Of a DNA stretch of 6,560 nt, positions 5,720 to 6,560 are shown piece after piece. The notes below the pieces were generated by a model. It worked only from the letters and a program-made list of their open reading frames with translations, did not search any database and was not told the DNA's origin. Numbering within the stretch: position 1 is the first letter of the stretch; every line of letters begins with the position of its first letter. Source of the stretch: Verrucomicrobiota bacterium (GTDB taxonomy: Bacteria; Verrucomicrobiota; Lentisphaeria; Victivallales; Victivallaceae). The DNA lies in assembly GCA_023459755.1 (NCBI GenBank), contig JAEWSS010000111.1, positions 1 to 6,560 of the forward strand, written 5' to 3'. The position numbers and the translations under genes were made by a program.

Positions 5720-5926
5720 TCAGCGCATGATCTGGGTTTCCGGCGTAAAGTTTTTTGTTGCGGCCCGGTTGCGTCTTTTCCGCGGCGGTTTTCCTTTTTC
5801 CGGCGGCGCCGTGAAGCGCAGTCCCGGCTCGGCCGTCGGCGGCGGAACCGGCGGCGGAGTAGGGGGGTCGGATGAGCATCCGCCCATCAGGGCGGCGGTC
5901 AGGACCAGGAAGATGACTTTTTTCAT
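5720..5926 (-). CDS. Small proline-rich lipoprotein
   Basis: The 68-residue product begins MKKVIFLVLTAALMGGC: a basic start, a hydrophobic core and a lipobox-like end with Cys17 as the expected lipid-modified residue. Ser at +2 would allow outer-membrane sorting if a Lol system is present. After the cysteine comes a proline-rich spacer (20-34, with two PPP runs), a second proline segment and a strongly basic patch, KGKPPRKRRNR, near 44-54. Function unknown; a periplasmic tether or wall- or nucleic-acid-contacting role is only a guess from composition. It begins 42 bases after the PPDK stop on the same strand, so it may share that transcript. No clear ribosome site precedes the ATG. The opposite strand is also open here, but the signal peptide favours this reading. 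Confidence 0.6.
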   Translation of the reverse strand: MKKVIFLVLTAALMGGCSSDPPTPPPVPPPTAEPGLRFTAPPEKGKPPRKRRNRAATKNFTPETQIMR

Positions 5927-5968
5927 ATTTCAGCGAAGTTCTTTCTATTTTTTCATCCGGAAGGATTT

Positions 5969-6560
5969 TTAGTTGTTTTTTTGTTCGATTGCCGCCTGGG
6001 CCGCCGCCAGTCTGGCCGGTGGAACGCGGAACGGGCTGCAGGAAACGTAATCGAGGCCGACTTCGTGGCAGAAGCGAATGGACTCGGCTTCGCCGCCCTG
6101 TTCGCCGCAGATGCCGGTCTTGAGATTTCCGCGTTCCTTTCGTCCGGACTTGACGGCGTGTCGGATCAGGTAGCCGACACCGTCGCGGTCGATGGTGCGG
6201 AACGGGTCGTTTTCGAGTATTCCGTCGGCGAGGTAGCGGTTCATGAACGCTCCGGAGTCATCGCGGCTGAACCCGAAGGTCATTTGTGTTAGGTCGTTGG
6301 TCCCGAAAGAGAAAAACTCCGCTTCCGCGGCCATTGCTCCGGCAAGGATGGCGGCGCGCGGAACTTCGATCATGGTGCCGACTTTAAAGTCGAGTTTTTT
6401 CAGCCCGAATTCTTTTATAACCGCGTCGGCGGTCGCGGCGATAATTTTTTTCTGGTCGCGCAGCTCCGCCGGGTCGCAGGTTACCGGGATCATAAGTTCG
6501 GGACGGCATTTTATTCCTTCGACGGCAAGTTCGGCCGCACTTTCCAACACCGCTCGTGTC
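5969..6560 (-). CDS. ppdK: Pyruvate, phosphate dikinase, C-terminal part (partial)
   Basis: This is the last 196 residues of PPDK, which interconverts pyruvate, ATP and phosphate with phosphoenolpyruvate, AMP and pyrophosphate through phosphohistidine transfer. The frame is open through the right edge (TRAVLES...), so the gene continues beyond the window. Seen motifs of the C-terminal PEP/pyruvate barrel: GTMIEVPRAA with the metal-ligand Glu; FFSFGTNDLTQMTFGFSRDD with the Asp metal ligand; GICGEQGG with the catalytic Cys; and the terminal YVSCSPFRVPPARLAAAQAA. The ATP-grasp and phosphohistidine domains are outside. A Gln stands where I recall His in many family members (GEHGG). The spacing of the tail (SCSPFRVP close to the end) marks PPDK rather than PEP synthase. 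The small lipoprotein gene follows 42 bases downstream. Confidence 0.95.
   Translation of the reverse strand, partial: TRAVLESAAELAVEGIKCRPELMIPVTCDPAELRDQKKIIAATADAVIKEFGLKKLDFKVGTMIEVPRAAILAGAMAAEAEFFSFGTNDLTQMTFGFSRDDSGAFMNRYLADGILENDPFRTIDRDGVGYLIRHAVKSGRKERGNLKTGICGEQGGEAESIRFCHEVGLDYVSCSPFRVPPARLAAAQAAIEQKNN

Noticed and set aside
5813..5875. Possible G-quadruplex on the plus strand
   Set aside because: Runs are mostly only two G long, and the pattern is explained by proline codons on the other strand.
5951..5970. ATCC-GGAA-GGAT mini-hairpin followed by T residues after the PPDK stop region
   Set aside because: The stem has only four pairs and the T run lies on the plus strand, where no gene ends; it would not stop the PPDK transcript.
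5727..5972. Plus-strand frame opposite the lipoprotein
   Set aside because: It is glycine-rich only because it mirrors the polyproline codons; the opposite strand has a proper signal peptide and lipobox.

Overview
This window comes from a bacterium of moderate GC content, with AT-rich gaps between genes. The genes look ordinary for a Gram-negative-type or PVC-like anaerobe: enolase, uridine kinase, a hybrid sensor kinase, a small lipoprotein and pyruvate phosphate dikinase (PPDK). The style of the kinase and the use of PPDK make me think of Lentisphaerota/Victivallales, but this is an impression, not evidence. There is no phage, insertion sequence, CRISPR array, tRNA or rRNA.

Layout from left to right. 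Bases 1-31 (minus) are the first ten codons of a gene whose N-terminus and very strong Shine-Dalgarno fit enolase. A 110-base divergent control region follows (32-141), with overlapping, back-to-back promoters and a TTGCGG-N10-CCGCAA inverted repeat. Next is a plus-strand uridine kinase (142-744). Its last 16 bases overlap the 3' end of a minus-strand adenine-N6 DNA methyltransferase of the Eco57I/TaqI-like gamma class (729-2447), with no endonuclease gene beside it. The 327-base gap at 2448-2774 has no gene but is structured. It holds two plausible minus-strand promoters, one with a perfect TATAAT. Between them lies a 64-base GC-rich hairpin that could be a methyltransferase leader, a small RNA or a tiny mobile or repeat element. 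A 945-residue hybrid histidine kinase (2775-5612, minus) follows, with the order TM-PAS-PAS-GAF-PAS-HisKA-HATPase-REC. Its own promoter lies at 5661-5689. The minus-strand block ends with a 68-residue proline-rich lipoprotein (5720-5926) downstream of the C-terminal 196 residues of PPDK (5969-6560, cut by the window edge).

The metabolic genes share a theme. Enolase makes phosphoenolpyruvate and PPDK interconverts it with pyruvate; uridine kinase serves pyrimidine salvage. The kinase is a self-contained cytosolic-facing sensor whose output partner (an HPt protein or a further regulator) is not in the window. The most notable signals are a four-cysteine signature repeated with identical spacing in two of the kinase's PAS domains, the hairpin and promoter cassette ahead of the methyltransferase, and the compact divergent enolase/uridine kinase control region. 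I found no clearly new multi-gene system.
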